Below, piece by piece: positions 17,107-25,991 of a stretch of DNA of 64,000 bases. Source of the stretch: Reyranella aquatilis. Lineage in GTDB: Bacteria > Pseudomonadota > Alphaproteobacteria > Reyranellales > Reyranellaceae. Every line of letters starts with the position of its first letter. The first letter of the stretch is position 1. The stretch covers positions 1-64,000 of the forward strand of contig NZ_JAJISD010000014.1 of assembly GCF_020880995.1 (NCBI RefSeq). The letters run 5' to 3'. The notes under the pieces are model-generated. The model saw only the letters and a program-made list of their open reading frames with translations, had not been told where the DNA came from and ran no database searches. A program made the translations under genes and the position numbers.

Positions 17107-18126
17107 CTACGACACGGTCGCTTCGGCCAGCGTGATCTGGTCGCACTTCCGGATCGGGATGCCGCCGAAGCTGTCGAAGATCCGGCCGTCGCTCTCGTCG
17201 AGCGTACGGCGGATGTTGCTGTTGTTGGTGGTGCTGGAGACAGCGGCGCCGATGTTGCGCTGGATGTCGAGCCACTGCTTGACGGTACGGTTCATGTACC
17301 AGGCGGGCTTGCACATCTTGATGTTGGGGATCTTGTTCATCGCCCGCATCATCAGCTTGACGAGGTCGGCCGGCGTGGAGCCCGCGAGATCCGAGACGTC
17401 GATGTTGCCGATGCGCACGACGTAGCGCCAATCGCGCACCGTCAGGCCCGCATCCCACTTGTAGTGCGTGCGATAGCCCTGGTAGCGGTTGCCGGCGGCG
17501 TCGAGCAACGTCTGCTCGCCGAGGTCCTTCATCGACAGCCCGGCCTTGCTGCCCTTCGGGAATATGCCGTGAACGGTGAGGTCGCCCCAGCCGACCAGCC
17601 AGATCGACGTGTTGTCGGAGCCGGCGCCACCGGCCGAGATGAAGTTGTTGGCGGTTTGCGATGTCGAGGTCGACGTCGTGTTGTAGCGCGGCGAGAATCC
17701 CATGAAGCGTTCGGGATTGGTCGCGGTGTTGCCGTAGAACAGCACGCCGGCGAGCTGCTGCGTCAGCCCCTCGAGGAAGGCGCGGTCCTCGGACAGTCGA
17801 TAGGCGGCGGTGTTGCCGTTGAGGTCCGCGAGCGCCTTGTCGATCTCCGAGTAGGTCTCCAGCATGCCGCAGGAGTCGGTGATCTGCGTGCTCGTGCTCT
17901 TGGTCGGCACGATACCCTCGTTGAAGCGGCGCCAGGTGCCGGTCGGCAGCGAGGTCTGCACGCTGGTGCGGTGGCCGGTGGGCAGGTTGCCCTCGTTCCA
18001 CACCATGTCGTCGGTGATCTCGTTCATCTGCGACAGCAGCGAGATCACCTGCGCGATGCCGCCGTTGGGGTCGAGGACCTTGGACCAGTCGGCCAGGGTC
18101 GGGTTGGTCACGGAAAGCGTTGCCAT
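17107..18126 (-). CDS. Major capsid protein (BPP-1-like)
   Basis: 339 aa. It has the layout of HK97-fold capsid proteins of the BPP-1 podovirus group: N-terminal TLADWSKVLDPNGGIAQVI, then LPTGTWRRFNEGI, a Ser/Thr-rich tip region (about 145-170) and a C-terminal GGIPIRKCDQI. There is no sign of a protease gene or N-terminal propeptide. The scaffold gene is just upstream, 12 bases away, and the cement gene downstream. Confidence 0.88.
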   Translation of the reverse strand: MATLSVTNPTLADWSKVLDPNGGIAQVISLLSQMNEITDDMVWNEGNLPTGHRTSVQTSLPTGTWRRFNEGIVPTKSTSTQITDSCGMLETYSEIDKALADLNGNTAAYRLSEDRAFLEGLTQQLAGVLFYGNTATNPERFMGFSPRYNTTSTSTSQTANNFISAGGAGSDNTSIWLVGWGDLTVHGIFPKGSKAGLSMKDLGEQTLLDAAGNRYQGYRTHYKWDAGLTVRDWRYVVRIGNIDVSDLAGSTPADLVKLMMRAMNKIPNIKMCKPAWYMNRTVKQWLDIQRNIGAAVSSTTNNSNIRRTLDESDGRIFDSFGGIPIRKCDQITLAEATVS

Positions 18127-18138
18127 GGGGCGTGGTTC

Positions 18139-18753
18139 CTAATTGTGCTGCGAGTTGGGGTAGAGGGACTTCGGATCCATCGCGCCGCCGCCGCGGCCGG
18201 CATTGCCGCCCACGAACGAGTCGTCCCTGATGGCATTGGCCACCTTCACCATCCCTCGGATCAGGCCGGGATGGTTGGTGAAGCCCAGGCTTTCGAGCGT
18301 GGCGATGGTCTGCCGATCGAACACCCGGGCAAGCGCGGTGCGGGCATTGCCCAGCGCCTCGGGTGAAAATTCCTTCTCCGACGTGGTACGCCACTCGGCG
18401 GTCTGTTTCGTCCAGGAGGTCGTGGCGTGCTCGTTGACCGCGCGTGCGATCTGCTTGTCGCGCTCGATCGTGAAGTCGATCAGCCGCTGCGCCGTGTCGG
18501 GCGCGATCTTCTCGCCCTCGAACAGCTTGATGGCCTCGCCGAACACCGGATCGTCGACGCGATAGCCCTCCGGCAGCGCGAGGCCGGAGTAGTCGGCCGG
18601 CGCAGCCGCCGCCGCTTCATCGACTGCCGCGTCCATGGGCGCCGGCGCCTGTCGGGCCTCATCCTCGCGGACGGCGGCCGTGTGCGTGCCCGGTCCCGCC
18701 TCGGGTGCCGGCGTCGATGCCGGCAACGTGTTCGTGTCGATCGTATCAGCCAT
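18139..18753 (-). CDS. Phage scaffolding protein
   Basis: 204 aa, acidic. The N-terminus is Ala/Pro/Glu-rich and disordered (1-60). A helical core (about 70-170) contains FGEAIKLFEGEKIAPDTAQR, followed by a Gly/Asn-rich tail. This composition, and its position between the portal side and the capsid gene, fit an internal head scaffold. It overlaps the preceding gene by 8 bases. Confidence 0.75.
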   Translation of the reverse strand: MADTIDTNTLPASTPAPEAGPGTHTAAVREDEARQAPAPMDAAVDEAAAAAPADYSGLALPEGYRVDDPVFGEAIKLFEGEKIAPDTAQRLIDFTIERDKQIARAVNEHATTSWTKQTAEWRTTSEKEFSPEALGNARTALARVFDRQTIATLESLGFTNHPGLIRGMVKVANAIRDDSFVGGNAGRGGGAMDPKSLYPNSQHN

Positions 18754-19102
18754 CGTTCTGCTCCTCTGCGATCAGGTCGGCCAGTTCCGCCTCGACCTGC
18801 ATCAGGCGGGCTTCCTCGCTCATCCGTTCGGTCAGGTGCGGCGCGTGCCGCTCGAGTTCGCCCAGCAGCTCGATGCCGATGCTGCGGCGGCCGGCCATGT
18901 AGTCCTGGTGCCGCTGCGCCTCGGGACCGCCCGGGACGTAGCCGTCGCTGCGGAGATTGCAGAGGCCCAGCAGCCCATGGACGAAGCGGCGGCCGTACTC
19001 GGTCTCCATCACCGCGTGGAGATCGTCGGCGGCACGCTCGCGACCGAGCTTCTCGCGCTGCTCGGCCTGGCGAACCTGCCGCGCATCGTTCGGATCGTGC
19101 AT
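18746..19102 (-). CDS. Small phage head-module protein (Bbp19-like)
   Basis: 118 aa, strongly helical and charged. Contains METEYGRRFVHGLLGLC and YMAGRRSIGIELLGELE, a pattern found in small conserved proteins between portal and scaffold genes of BPP-1-like phages (Bbp19 family). Function unknown; an assembly factor is possible. It lies 3 bases after the portal gene and overlaps the scaffold start. Confidence 0.6.
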   Translation of the reverse strand: MHDPNDARQVRQAEQREKLGRERAADDLHAVMETEYGRRFVHGLLGLCNLRSDGYVPGGPEAQRHQDYMAGRRSIGIELLGELERHAPHLTERMSEEARLMQVEAELADLIAEEQNDG

Positions 19103-19105
19103 CGC

Positions 19106-20779
19106 TCAGACTCCCAGGATGGATTGAAGCGCGCTGCGGCCGCCCCCGACCTCGGTCTCGCTGAGCGTCTTGGCACCCTGCGCGACGGCCGACGCCGTCT
19201 GCAGGGCCTGAGCCGCCTGCGCCTGGCGCGCCCGCTCGGCGCGCAGCCGGGCGACCACGTCATCGGCCACGGTTATGGCGGCCGGAGCGCCGAGCTTGTC
19301 GGCATAGACGTCGATGCTTTCGTCGGCGTTCAGCTTGTCGAGCACCTCGGGGCGCGTCGCCGCGATGTTGCCGGCGAAGGCCCACAGCCGCTCCACGCTG
19401 CCGAGGTCCGCGGCCTTCTGCGCCTGGGCCAGGATCGAGATCAGCTCGACGTCGAGCGGATAGCCGTGAAGCTCGCGCGGCGGCTCGCTGAACAGCCCGT
19501 GCTCGCCCATGATCGTGAAGGTGCGCTGGACCAGCGGCTGCAGCAGGTCGTCGTGCAGGTTCTCGAGCACAGGCCCCAGCATCTGCATCTTCTCCTCGCG
19601 GCGCGTGCTGATCTCGAGCTGGTTGCGCGGCTGCACGCCCTCCATCTGGTCGAACATCAGGAAGAGGTCCGCGAAGAAGGCCGACTTGATGACGGCCTGG
19701 GTGCGCGTGACCAGACGCTCGACCTCGGCGATGGCGCCGGGAGCGGTCTGGTAGAGCGGCCACATCCCCGCTCCCCTCTCCTGGGTGGTGAAATAGTTGA
19801 TGGCACCCGGCAGCACCGACGAGGCCGAGCCGCGCAGGCTGATGTGAGCGCCCATCGGCGGGTTCACATGCTTGTCGACCGCGTTGTGCTCGCGCTTCTT
19901 CAGGATCTGCAGCGACTTCACGTCGGGCAAAGCGTCGTGGCCGGGCCCCTTCGAATAGGCGTCGTTGCCGACCGGCGCCCAGCGCGGCGTCAGTGCCGGG
20001 AACTCCGAATAGCCGCCGCGATGGATGAACTCGCCGTCCGCCTGCCCCGCTCCCTCGCGCCAGTAGACCGAGCGGAACTTCTTGCCGGCCCAGTCGAGCC
20101 GGCCCTTCTCGAAGCCCGCGTTGGGCTCGACCATGTGCAGGATCGCGATCTCGCTGTCGGCGTCGTCGCCGCGCGCCTTGTCCGTGATCTCGGCGATGCC
20201 GTGATCGGGCCAGCGCTCCTCGATCTGGCGGTACGAATACATGAAGCGCCGCGCCAGCGTGTCGACCCGGCCGCGCCAGTCGAGGCCCAGCCAGTATTCG
20301 CCGATCGACAGCGTGTAGAGGCGGATCACGTCCTCGCGGTCGAACTCGACGATCGCGCAGCCAGTGCCGAACTGGCCCAACTCCTCGTAGATCAGCGGAA
20401 GCGCCGAATAGAGGTTGCCGGCGTTGAACACCATGCGCATGCGCTCGGCGCACTCGTCGAGCCAGACCTTCACCGGCGCCAGCGACGCCACGCGGCGATC
20501 GGCAATGGTGAGCCGAAACCAGGGCCGTGCCGGCGAGGTGACACCCGACATCAGGCCCGCGACCAGCGTGCGCAGCGCGAACAGCGCCGTTGGGTCGAGG
20601 ATCGCGCCGTTGGCCTGCGCGCCGCGCCCGCCCTGGTTGGGCGAGGTGAAGAACTGGCCGCGCCGCGGGTTGATGAAGCGCGAGAGGTCGCGCCAGCCCG
20701 GTTCCCACGATTGACGCTGACGCTTCAGCACCGCGAGGCGGGCGTCGATGTGGCGGCGAAGCGCGGGATCGTGCGCCAT
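19106..20779 (-). CDS. Portal / head-to-tail connector protein
   Basis: 557 aa, the size of T7-like portals (536). It begins with a helical RLAVLKRQRQSWEPGWRDLS region and SRFINPRRGQF, then SGVTSPARPWFRL, all hallmarks of the podoviral head-tail connector family. The C-terminal 60 residues are Ala/Gln-rich helix. The dodecameric ring forms the DNA entry vertex and docks the terminase. Next to the small 93-aa gene and separated from the terminase by the oxidase insertion. Confidence 0.92.
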   Translation of the reverse strand: MAHDPALRRHIDARLAVLKRQRQSWEPGWRDLSRFINPRRGQFFTSPNQGGRGAQANGAILDPTALFALRTLVAGLMSGVTSPARPWFRLTIADRRVASLAPVKVWLDECAERMRMVFNAGNLYSALPLIYEELGQFGTGCAIVEFDREDVIRLYTLSIGEYWLGLDWRGRVDTLARRFMYSYRQIEERWPDHGIAEITDKARGDDADSEIAILHMVEPNAGFEKGRLDWAGKKFRSVYWREGAGQADGEFIHRGGYSEFPALTPRWAPVGNDAYSKGPGHDALPDVKSLQILKKREHNAVDKHVNPPMGAHISLRGSASSVLPGAINYFTTQERGAGMWPLYQTAPGAIAEVERLVTRTQAVIKSAFFADLFLMFDQMEGVQPRNQLEISTRREEKMQMLGPVLENLHDDLLQPLVQRTFTIMGEHGLFSEPPRELHGYPLDVELISILAQAQKAADLGSVERLWAFAGNIAATRPEVLDKLNADESIDVYADKLGAPAAITVADDVVARLRAERARQAQAAQALQTASAVAQGAKTLSETEVGGGRSALQSILGV

Positions 20780-20782
20780 CGC

Positions 20783-21064
20783 TCAGCCTCCCAACAGGGT
20801 CTTGCCGCCGGCACCGCCAGCGCCACCGACACCCGCCCCGCCGAACGCGCCCGACGCAGTGGTCGAGGCGTTACCGGTGACTCCCAGCCCGCCAGTGGCG
20901 ATGGTCGAGGCATAGCCCGCCATGGCCGCGGCGCGCTTCTTCTGCGCCTCGCGCGCCTCGCGCACCGAGGGATCGGCCATCGAGGGAACAGGCGGCGGTG
21001 CCGGCGGCAGAGCCGGCGGCGAGATCGGAGGAAAAGCGGCCTGGCCGCCACCAAATATTCCCAA
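20783..21064 (-). CDS. Small Pro/Gly-rich phage protein
   Basis: 93 aa beginning at TTG (21062-21064), which follows GGAGAG. Residues 8-28 are Pro-rich, then a short basic helix, then a Gly/Ala/Thr-rich tail. Proteins of this make-up are common beside portal genes in podoviral modules; function unknown. It is the first phage gene after the oxidase insertion. Confidence 0.5.
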   Translation of the reverse strand: MGIFGGGQAAFPPISPPALPPAPPPVPSMADPSVREAREAQKKRAAAMAGYASTIATGGLGVTGNASTTASGAFGGAGVGGAGGAGGKTLLGG

Positions 21065-21226
21065 GGGGTTCTCTCCTGTGAGAAGCGAGCCCCTGAGTTA
21101 CTGATGAAGCGGACTTTGGAGATGCAAGAGGGAAAAAGGTGAGCCGTCGACGGGAGCGGTCAGATCTCATCTTCTCTTCAGGACAAGCGCTGCTTGCTTG
21201 CGGCACCGTCCGGGAAAGAGTCGATG

Positions 21227-22633
21227 CTAGAGGAAGCCGCGGTAAACCAGCGTCGCAAACATGCCCGCGGCCATGTGGTAGAGGTTGTGACAGTGAAAGG
21301 CCCATAGGCCGGGATTGTCGGCATCGAGCGCAACCTTCACGACCGTGCGCGGCGGGACCAGGATGACGTCGCGCATCGCGCCCGCAAGGGTTTGCCCATT
21401 GATCTCCCTGACCTGAAAGGAGTGGCCATGAAGATGCATGGGATGCGACATCATCGTCGTGTTGCGCATCACGAGCTCGACACGTTCCCCCTTTTCGACG
21501 TTTACCGGCAGGCCTTCGAGTCCATGGACGCCGACGCCCCAGGAGTAGGCCATCATGTTCCCGGTCAGATCGATCGGTACGGAGCGGTCCACGGGACGGC
21601 TGACCAGCGGCTTCTGGGCACGAAGCCTCGCTTCATCCGTGAGATCGAGTGCCGACGCGGCCATCGCCGCCATTTCTGGAATACGGGCGACGGCGGCGCC
21701 GCGCGGGCGCAACACAATGCCGGTCTGAGACATCCGCCCCTCGCAGCGCGCCAGTACCGGCAACGCCGTAGCATCGGCGGGCAGGCGCACCGCGATGTCA
21801 ACTCTCTGCGCAATCGCCAACGGAAACTGGCGCACGACAAGCGGTTCTACCGGATTTCCGTCGACGGTCAGCACGGTACCGCTCACGGCACCGAGATCGA
21901 TCACGAAGTTCGACGAGGCCGCGCCATTGATGATTCGAAGGCGCACCTCGGCGCCCTTCTCGACGTCGATCACCTGCGGATCGGCGAGCGTGCGGTCGTT
22001 GGCGAGGAAGGCATCGTAGGTGACATCGTTGAGATCGGGTCGGGCAGCCGCCATGTTCATGCCCGTGCCGTTCATCGCGCCTTCAGGCCTGGGGCGACGT
22101 AGATCGTCGAAGATCCGGCGCGGCTCAGTCCACGAGAAATCCTCGAGGAGGATCACGACCTCCTGCATGCCGCTGCGGATGGCGCTCTCTTCGCGCACGA
22201 TCAAGGGCGCGGCCAGGAGGTTCTGCTCCTGAAGGCCGAAATGAGAGTGCATCCAGCGCGTACCCACCGGCAGGGCCGGAAAGCGGTAGTCGGCGAATCG
22301 ACCCGGCGCGATCGGCGGACCGGAAAGATACGGCACGCCGTCCTGTCGCCACGGTGGGTTCAGCCCATGCCAATGGACTCCGGATTCCACGTCCAACCCG
22401 TTCTCCAGTCGAACGTCGAAGATATCCCCCTCGTTCAGCGTCAGGCCAAAGGCGCCGGAAGGCTGCTCGACGCCATATCGCTTGGCCGCCTTGCCGTTTA
22501 CCTCAAGGATGCGGTTGGTAAGCCTCAGTAAGCGGCGCTCGGGGCCGGGCGGCTGCTGAGCCGGAGCACCTCTTGCCATGGCCAGTGCCACGGCACTCGT
22601 TCCGCCAACCAACAGATGCCTGCGCTTCAGCAT
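21227..22633 (-). CDS. Multicopper oxidase with signal peptide, inserted in the phage packaging module
   Basis: 468 aa. The N-terminus MLKRRHLLVGGTSAVALAMA looks like a Tat-type leader. All four copper-site motifs are present: HWHG (87-90), HSHFG (129-133), HPMHLHG (397-403) and HCHNLYHMAAGM (447-458), giving the type 1, 2 and 3 copper ligands. It is a periplasmic oxidase of the three-domain laccase/CueO-like class, oxidising metals or phenols with O2. It sits between terminase and portal, which are normally adjacent, on the same strand. A terminator at 22735-22775 isolates it, so it behaves like a moron gene. GC is slightly lower than in the phage genes. Confidence 0.93.
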   Translation of the reverse strand: MLKRRHLLVGGTSAVALAMARGAPAQQPPGPERRLLRLTNRILEVNGKAAKRYGVEQPSGAFGLTLNEGDIFDVRLENGLDVESGVHWHGLNPPWRQDGVPYLSGPPIAPGRFADYRFPALPVGTRWMHSHFGLQEQNLLAAPLIVREESAIRSGMQEVVILLEDFSWTEPRRIFDDLRRPRPEGAMNGTGMNMAAARPDLNDVTYDAFLANDRTLADPQVIDVEKGAEVRLRIINGAASSNFVIDLGAVSGTVLTVDGNPVEPLVVRQFPLAIAQRVDIAVRLPADATALPVLARCEGRMSQTGIVLRPRGAAVARIPEMAAMAASALDLTDEARLRAQKPLVSRPVDRSVPIDLTGNMMAYSWGVGVHGLEGLPVNVEKGERVELVMRNTTMMSHPMHLHGHSFQVREINGQTLAGAMRDVILVPPRTVVKVALDADNPGLWAFHCHNLYHMAAGMFATLVYRGFL

Positions 22634-22734
22634 CGGAGTTCTTCCCGGACCGTTCGACAGTACCGGGACATTATCAGCTCGCCGTGCGGTCAGCTGAAAA
22701 GTTGCTTTGAAGGGCTAGGCGGCACCAACTGAAA

Positions 22735-22780
22735 AGGCCCGCCGTTCAATCGGGGATGATGAGAACGGCGGGCCTCCAGA
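22735..22780 (-). terminator. Rho-independent terminator after the large terminase
   Basis: Perfect 13-base arms 22735-22747 and 22763-22775 (AGGCCCGCCGTTC/GAACGGCGGGCCT). Read on the minus strand, TTTT follows the stem. It lies between the terminase stop and the oxidase start, so terminase transcripts should end here and the oxidase and downstream virion genes need their own promoter. Confidence 0.8.
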
Positions 22781-22892
22781 CATCGGGGCGGCCGGTCGAA
22801 ACGGTCTCCCAGGATGCCTCCCTGCCGCCTCTGGGGACGGTTGGTCCGACCTTGCCATTGCAGTCGGTGTGAGTCCAGCGTAACCGGCCGGC

Positions 22893-24431
22893 CTACAGGT
22901 CCCCGTGCGGGTCGTAATCGGACTGGATGGTGTTGGCGGCGACGCTTCCGCCCTCCCCCGCGCCGCGCCCGTCGAACCGCGCATCGTCGGGCAGGTCGGC
23001 CACCGGATAGGCGAAGGTGAGGCAGAGGCCGTCGGCATTGTCGGGCGAGGCCAGGCCGCGCTTCTTCATATCCTCCTTCTTCTCGAGGCGGATGGCGTTA
23101 TGCAGGTCGAAGCCATATTCGCGCCCCGTCAGCTCGGCCTTCAGCTCCGGATCATCGGGGATGGCGCCGGTCCTGAGCCACGCGCGCATCGAGGCCCACA
23201 TCTCGGCCGCCTTGTTGGCGGTGAGCGGCATGCCGTCGCCCAGCGTATAGCGATCCGCGCGGCCGCCGAAGTTCACGCCGACGACGAGATGGCCCGGCAG
23301 CATCTGACGCACCCGGTCGACCACGCCGGCGCCGATGCCGCCCTCGTCAATGAAGACCGCCGCAGCGCGATGGTGCATCGCCTGCTCCGCCACCTTGCCC
23401 GAGAGCAGCATAAGGTCGCTCACCCGCAGCTTGATCGCCGGGACCGTGCGCGCGTCGCGGCCGCGGCGGAACCAGATGGCGCTCTGGTCGTCGCCGCCGC
23501 GCGCGCAGTCGACGCCCATCACCAGTGGCTGACGAAGATGGCTTTCGGCGGGACGGCGCGTCGCCTCCTCCACCGTCTCGCTGTCGATGAACTGCATGGC
23601 GCCTCCCCTCGGAAACTCACCCTTCACGCGCACACGGAAGAAGTCGCTGTCGTCGCCATAGTCGGCGGCCCATCGCGCGATCTGCTCCTTGTCGGTGAGC
23701 GAGACCTGGCGGCCGTCGACCTGGTGGCGATGCCAGCGATGACGGAAGCGGCCGAAACATTCGCGGAAGCGGCCGGTGTTGCGCGTCGGGTTGCCGGTCG
23801 CCAGCCACAGGATCTCGGTGTCACGGTCGGTCAGCGCGCCCTCGATCGTCTCCCACACCGGATCGGGAATGGCCGAGGCCTCGTCGAAGGCGACGAACAG
23901 GCGGCGGCCCTGGTTGTGCAGGCCGGCAAAGGCCTCGGTGGCGCGCAGGCTCCACGGCACCGCGTCGATGCGCCAGGTGCGCTCGTGCGCGGGTTCGACG
24001 CTGTGGATCGCAGTGGCCGCTACCTCGAACCAGTCCGCGCAGGCGGCGAGCCGCAGCCATTTGACGAGTTCGGGCCAAGTCTTGGTCTTGAGCTGCGTCG
24101 CAGTGTTGGCCGTGACGATGCCGCGCGTGTCGCGGAAGGTGGCCAGCGCCCAGACGATGATCCAGGCCACCAGCGCCGACTTGCCGACGCCGTGGCCCGA
24201 GGCGACGGCGATGCGGATGGCGTCGGGCAAGGTGCCGAGGGAGTGCCCGATCTCGGACAGCACCTCGCGCTGCCACGGCTCGGGCCCTGGGTCGTGCGCC
24301 AGCGGCGTGCCCGCCTCGCCCCACGGGAAGGCGAACAGCACAAAGCCTAGCGGGTCATGCGCAAAGCTCCCGACCTCGATGCCGAGCGGATCGAGGGCGG
24401 GCTCGCGAGGGACATCGGGTTCATCAGCCAC
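22893..24431 (-). CDS. Phage terminase large subunit
   Basis: 512 aa from GTG at 24431, preceded by AGGAA; the longer frame upstream overlaps leuC and is a shadow. The packaging ATPase has Walker A SGHGVGKS (78-85) and Walker B LFVAFDE (178-184). The C-terminal nuclease has acidic residues Asp308 (MGVDCARGGDD) and Asp362 (VFIDEGG), and DNADGL near the end. It cuts concatemeric DNA and pumps it through the portal. No small terminase gene is adjacent. The neighbouring leuC starts 81 bases away on the other strand. Confidence 0.93.
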   Translation of the reverse strand: MADEPDVPREPALDPLGIEVGSFAHDPLGFVLFAFPWGEAGTPLAHDPGPEPWQREVLSEIGHSLGTLPDAIRIAVASGHGVGKSALVAWIIVWALATFRDTRGIVTANTATQLKTKTWPELVKWLRLAACADWFEVAATAIHSVEPAHERTWRIDAVPWSLRATEAFAGLHNQGRRLFVAFDEASAIPDPVWETIEGALTDRDTEILWLATGNPTRNTGRFRECFGRFRHRWHRHQVDGRQVSLTDKEQIARWAADYGDDSDFFRVRVKGEFPRGGAMQFIDSETVEEATRRPAESHLRQPLVMGVDCARGGDDQSAIWFRRGRDARTVPAIKLRVSDLMLLSGKVAEQAMHHRAAAVFIDEGGIGAGVVDRVRQMLPGHLVVGVNFGGRADRYTLGDGMPLTANKAAEMWASMRAWLRTGAIPDDPELKAELTGREYGFDLHNAIRLEKKEDMKKRGLASPDNADGLCLTFAYPVADLPDDARFDGRGAGEGGSVAANTIQSDYDPHGDL

Positions 24432-24512
24432 GATGCCGGTTCCTGATGAACCGGACTCGGCGATTGCAAGGGCAAAGCGCCTTCGCCAAGTTGGCGCGAA
24501 CGGGAGCAGGAC

Positions 24513-25925
24513 ATGACGGCGCCGGGACCGCGCACTCTCTACGACAAGATCTGGGACGCACACGTCGTCGAGCAGCTGAGCGGCGAGACATGCGTGCTCT
24601 ACGTCGATCGTCACCTGCTGGACGAGGTTCACAGTCCGCAGGCCTTCGACGGGTTGCGCCGCGCCGGCCGGCCTGTCCGGCGTCCCAATGCCACGCTCGC
24701 GGTGGTCGATCACAATGTCCCGACGGGGGACCGGCGCGGCGGCATCGCCGAGCCGCAGTCGCGGGCGCAGGTCGCGGCGCTCGAGGCGAACGTCGCCGAA
24801 TTCGGCGTGCCGTACATTCCCCTGCTCGACCGGCACCAGGGCATCGTCCATGTGATCGGGCCGGAGCTGGGCTTCTCGTTGCCGGGGCAGACGATCGTGA
24901 GCGGCGATTCGCATGCCTCCACGCATGGCGCGCTGGGAGCGGTTGCCTTCGGCGTCGGCGCGTCGGAGGTCGAGCAGGTGCTGGCGACGCAGACGCTGGT
25001 GCAGGACAAGGCCCGCAACATGAAGGTCGAAGCCACGGGTGGCCTGCCCTTCGGCACTTCGGCCAAGGATCTCGCGCTGGCGATGATCGGACTGGTCGGC
25101 GCAGCCGGCGGCAACGGCCATACGATCGAGTTCTGTGGCGATGCGATCGCGGCACTCGACATGGCGGGCCGCATGACGGTCTGCAACATGTCAGTGGAGA
25201 TGGGCGCCCGCGCCGGCCTGATCGCGCCCGACGAGACCACCTTCGCCTATGTGCGCGGCCGCGAGCGCGCCCCGACAGTCGACGCGCTCGACCGCGCCAT
25301 CGACTGGTGGCGCACCCTGCCGACCGATGCCGGTGCGCGCTTCGACCGGACGGTGACGATCGACGGGTCCGCGATCGCGCCGATGGTGACGTGGGGCACC
25401 AATCCCGAGGCAGTCGTGCCGATCACCGGCGCGGTGCCCGGTCCGGACGACGAGCCCGATCCGCAGCGCCGCGCCCAGCATCGGCGCATGCTCGACTATA
25501 TGGGTCTCGCCCCGGGCCAGAAGCTCATCGGCCTGGCGGTCGACGTCGTATTCATCGGCTCCTGCACCAACGGTCGCCTGGAGGACATCCGCGCCGCCGC
25601 CGCGGTGGTGCGCGGACGCAAGGTCGCCCCCGGCGTGCGGGCGCTGGTGGTGCCGGGCTCCGGACTGGTGAAGCGCCAGGCGGAGCAGGAAGGACTGGAT
25701 CGCCTGCTCGTCGAGGCGGGCTTCGAATGGCGCGAGCCCGGCTGCTCGATGTGCCTCGCGATGAACGGCGACCGGCTGTTGCCCGGACAACGCGCGGCCA
25801 GCACGTCCAACCGCAACTTCGAGGGACGACAGGGACCTGAAGGGCGCACCCACCTCCTGTCGCCGGCCATGGCCGCGGCCGCTGCCCTCGCCGGCGCCCT
25901 CGTCGACGTTCGCGAACTGGTCTGA
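24513..25925 (+). CDS. leuC: 3-isopropylmalate dehydratase large subunit
   Basis: 470 aa, normal length. Together with LeuD it isomerises 2- to 3-isopropylmalate in leucine synthesis. Aconitase-family features: [13 protein letters not shown] near residues 131-143, and [4Fe-4S] cysteines in FIGSCTNGR and [16 protein letters not shown] at 24513 follows GGGAGCAGGAC. leuD is not next to it: a terminator follows at 25938. The promoter must lie within about 80 bases of phage-bordering DNA or inside the terminase start. Cytoplasmic. Confidence 0.96.
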   Translation: MTAPGPRTLYDKIWDAHVVEQLSGETCVLYVDRHLLDEVHSPQAFDGLRRAGRPVRRPNATLAVVDHNVPTGDRRGGIAEPQSRAQVAALEANVAEFGVPYIPLLDRHQGIVHVIGPELGFSLPGQTIVSGDSHASTHGALGAVAFGVGASEVEQVLATQTLVQDKARNMKVEATGGLPFGTSAKDLALAMIGLVGAAGGNGHTIEFCGDAIAALDMAGRMTVCNMSVEMGARAGLIAPDETTFAYVRGRERAPTVDALDRAIDWWRTLPTDAGARFDRTVTIDGSAIAPMVTWGTNPEAVVPITGAVPGPDDEPDPQRRAQHRRMLDYMGLAPGQKLIGLAVDVVFIGSCTNGRLEDIRAAAAVVRGRKVAPGVRALVVPGSGLVKRQAEQEGLDRLLVEAGFEWREPGCSMCLAMNGDRLLPGQRAASTSNRNFEGRQGPEGRTHLLSPAMAAAAALAGALVDVRELV

Positions 25926-25937
25926 CCCAACGAAATG

Positions 25938-25962
25938 AGGCCCGGCGATGCCGGGCCTCTCC
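25938..25962 (+). terminator. Terminator after leuC
   Basis: Perfect 9-bp stem AGGCCCGGC (25938-25946) and GCCGGGCCT (25950-25958) with a 3-base loop, between the convergent leuC and YflT-like genes. The T-run is weak (CTCTCC), and it may serve both strands. Confidence 0.65.
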
Positions 25963-25991
25963 TGCCTGCCTTGTTGGCGAAACGTGCGGGA

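Larger units (their letters stand above)
7189..24431 (-). mobile_element. Podovirus-type structural and lysis cassette (defective or domesticated prophage)
   Basis: About 22 genes on one strand in BPP-1/T7-like order: large terminase, portal, scaffold, capsid, cement, small structural genes, lysozyme, holin, tail tubes, fibre and internal proteins. Many are joined by 4-base ATGA overlaps. All recognisable genes look intact. Missing are integrase, repressor, excisionase, polymerases, primase, small terminase and the large ejection proteins. No attachment-site duplication or tRNA was found. One end abuts leuC within 82 bp, the other a degenerate tract. A multicopper oxidase interrupts the packaging end. 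Confidence 0.85.

Noticed and set aside
18635-21142. An 835-codon plus-strand frame across portal, scaffold and capsid genes
   Set aside because: It is the mirror frame of the portal gene and its neighbours, with no ribosome site and Ala/Arg/Leu/Val-rich, low-information composition.
7189-24431. A Rhodobacter-type gene transfer agent
   Set aside because: The holin resembles one from gene transfer agents. The terminase, portal, capsid and tail genes are podoviral, however, and none of the characteristic siphovirus-type agent proteins (tape measure, tail hub proteins) are seen.
24432-24512. A tRNA-linked attachment site at the phage edge
   Set aside because: No tRNA-like cloverleaf or direct repeat shared by both edges was found by eye near 24.4 kb or 6.2-7.2 kb.
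25938-25962. A leuD gene or riboswitch after leuC
   Set aside because: The sequence after leuC is a simple terminator followed by an unrelated convergent gene.
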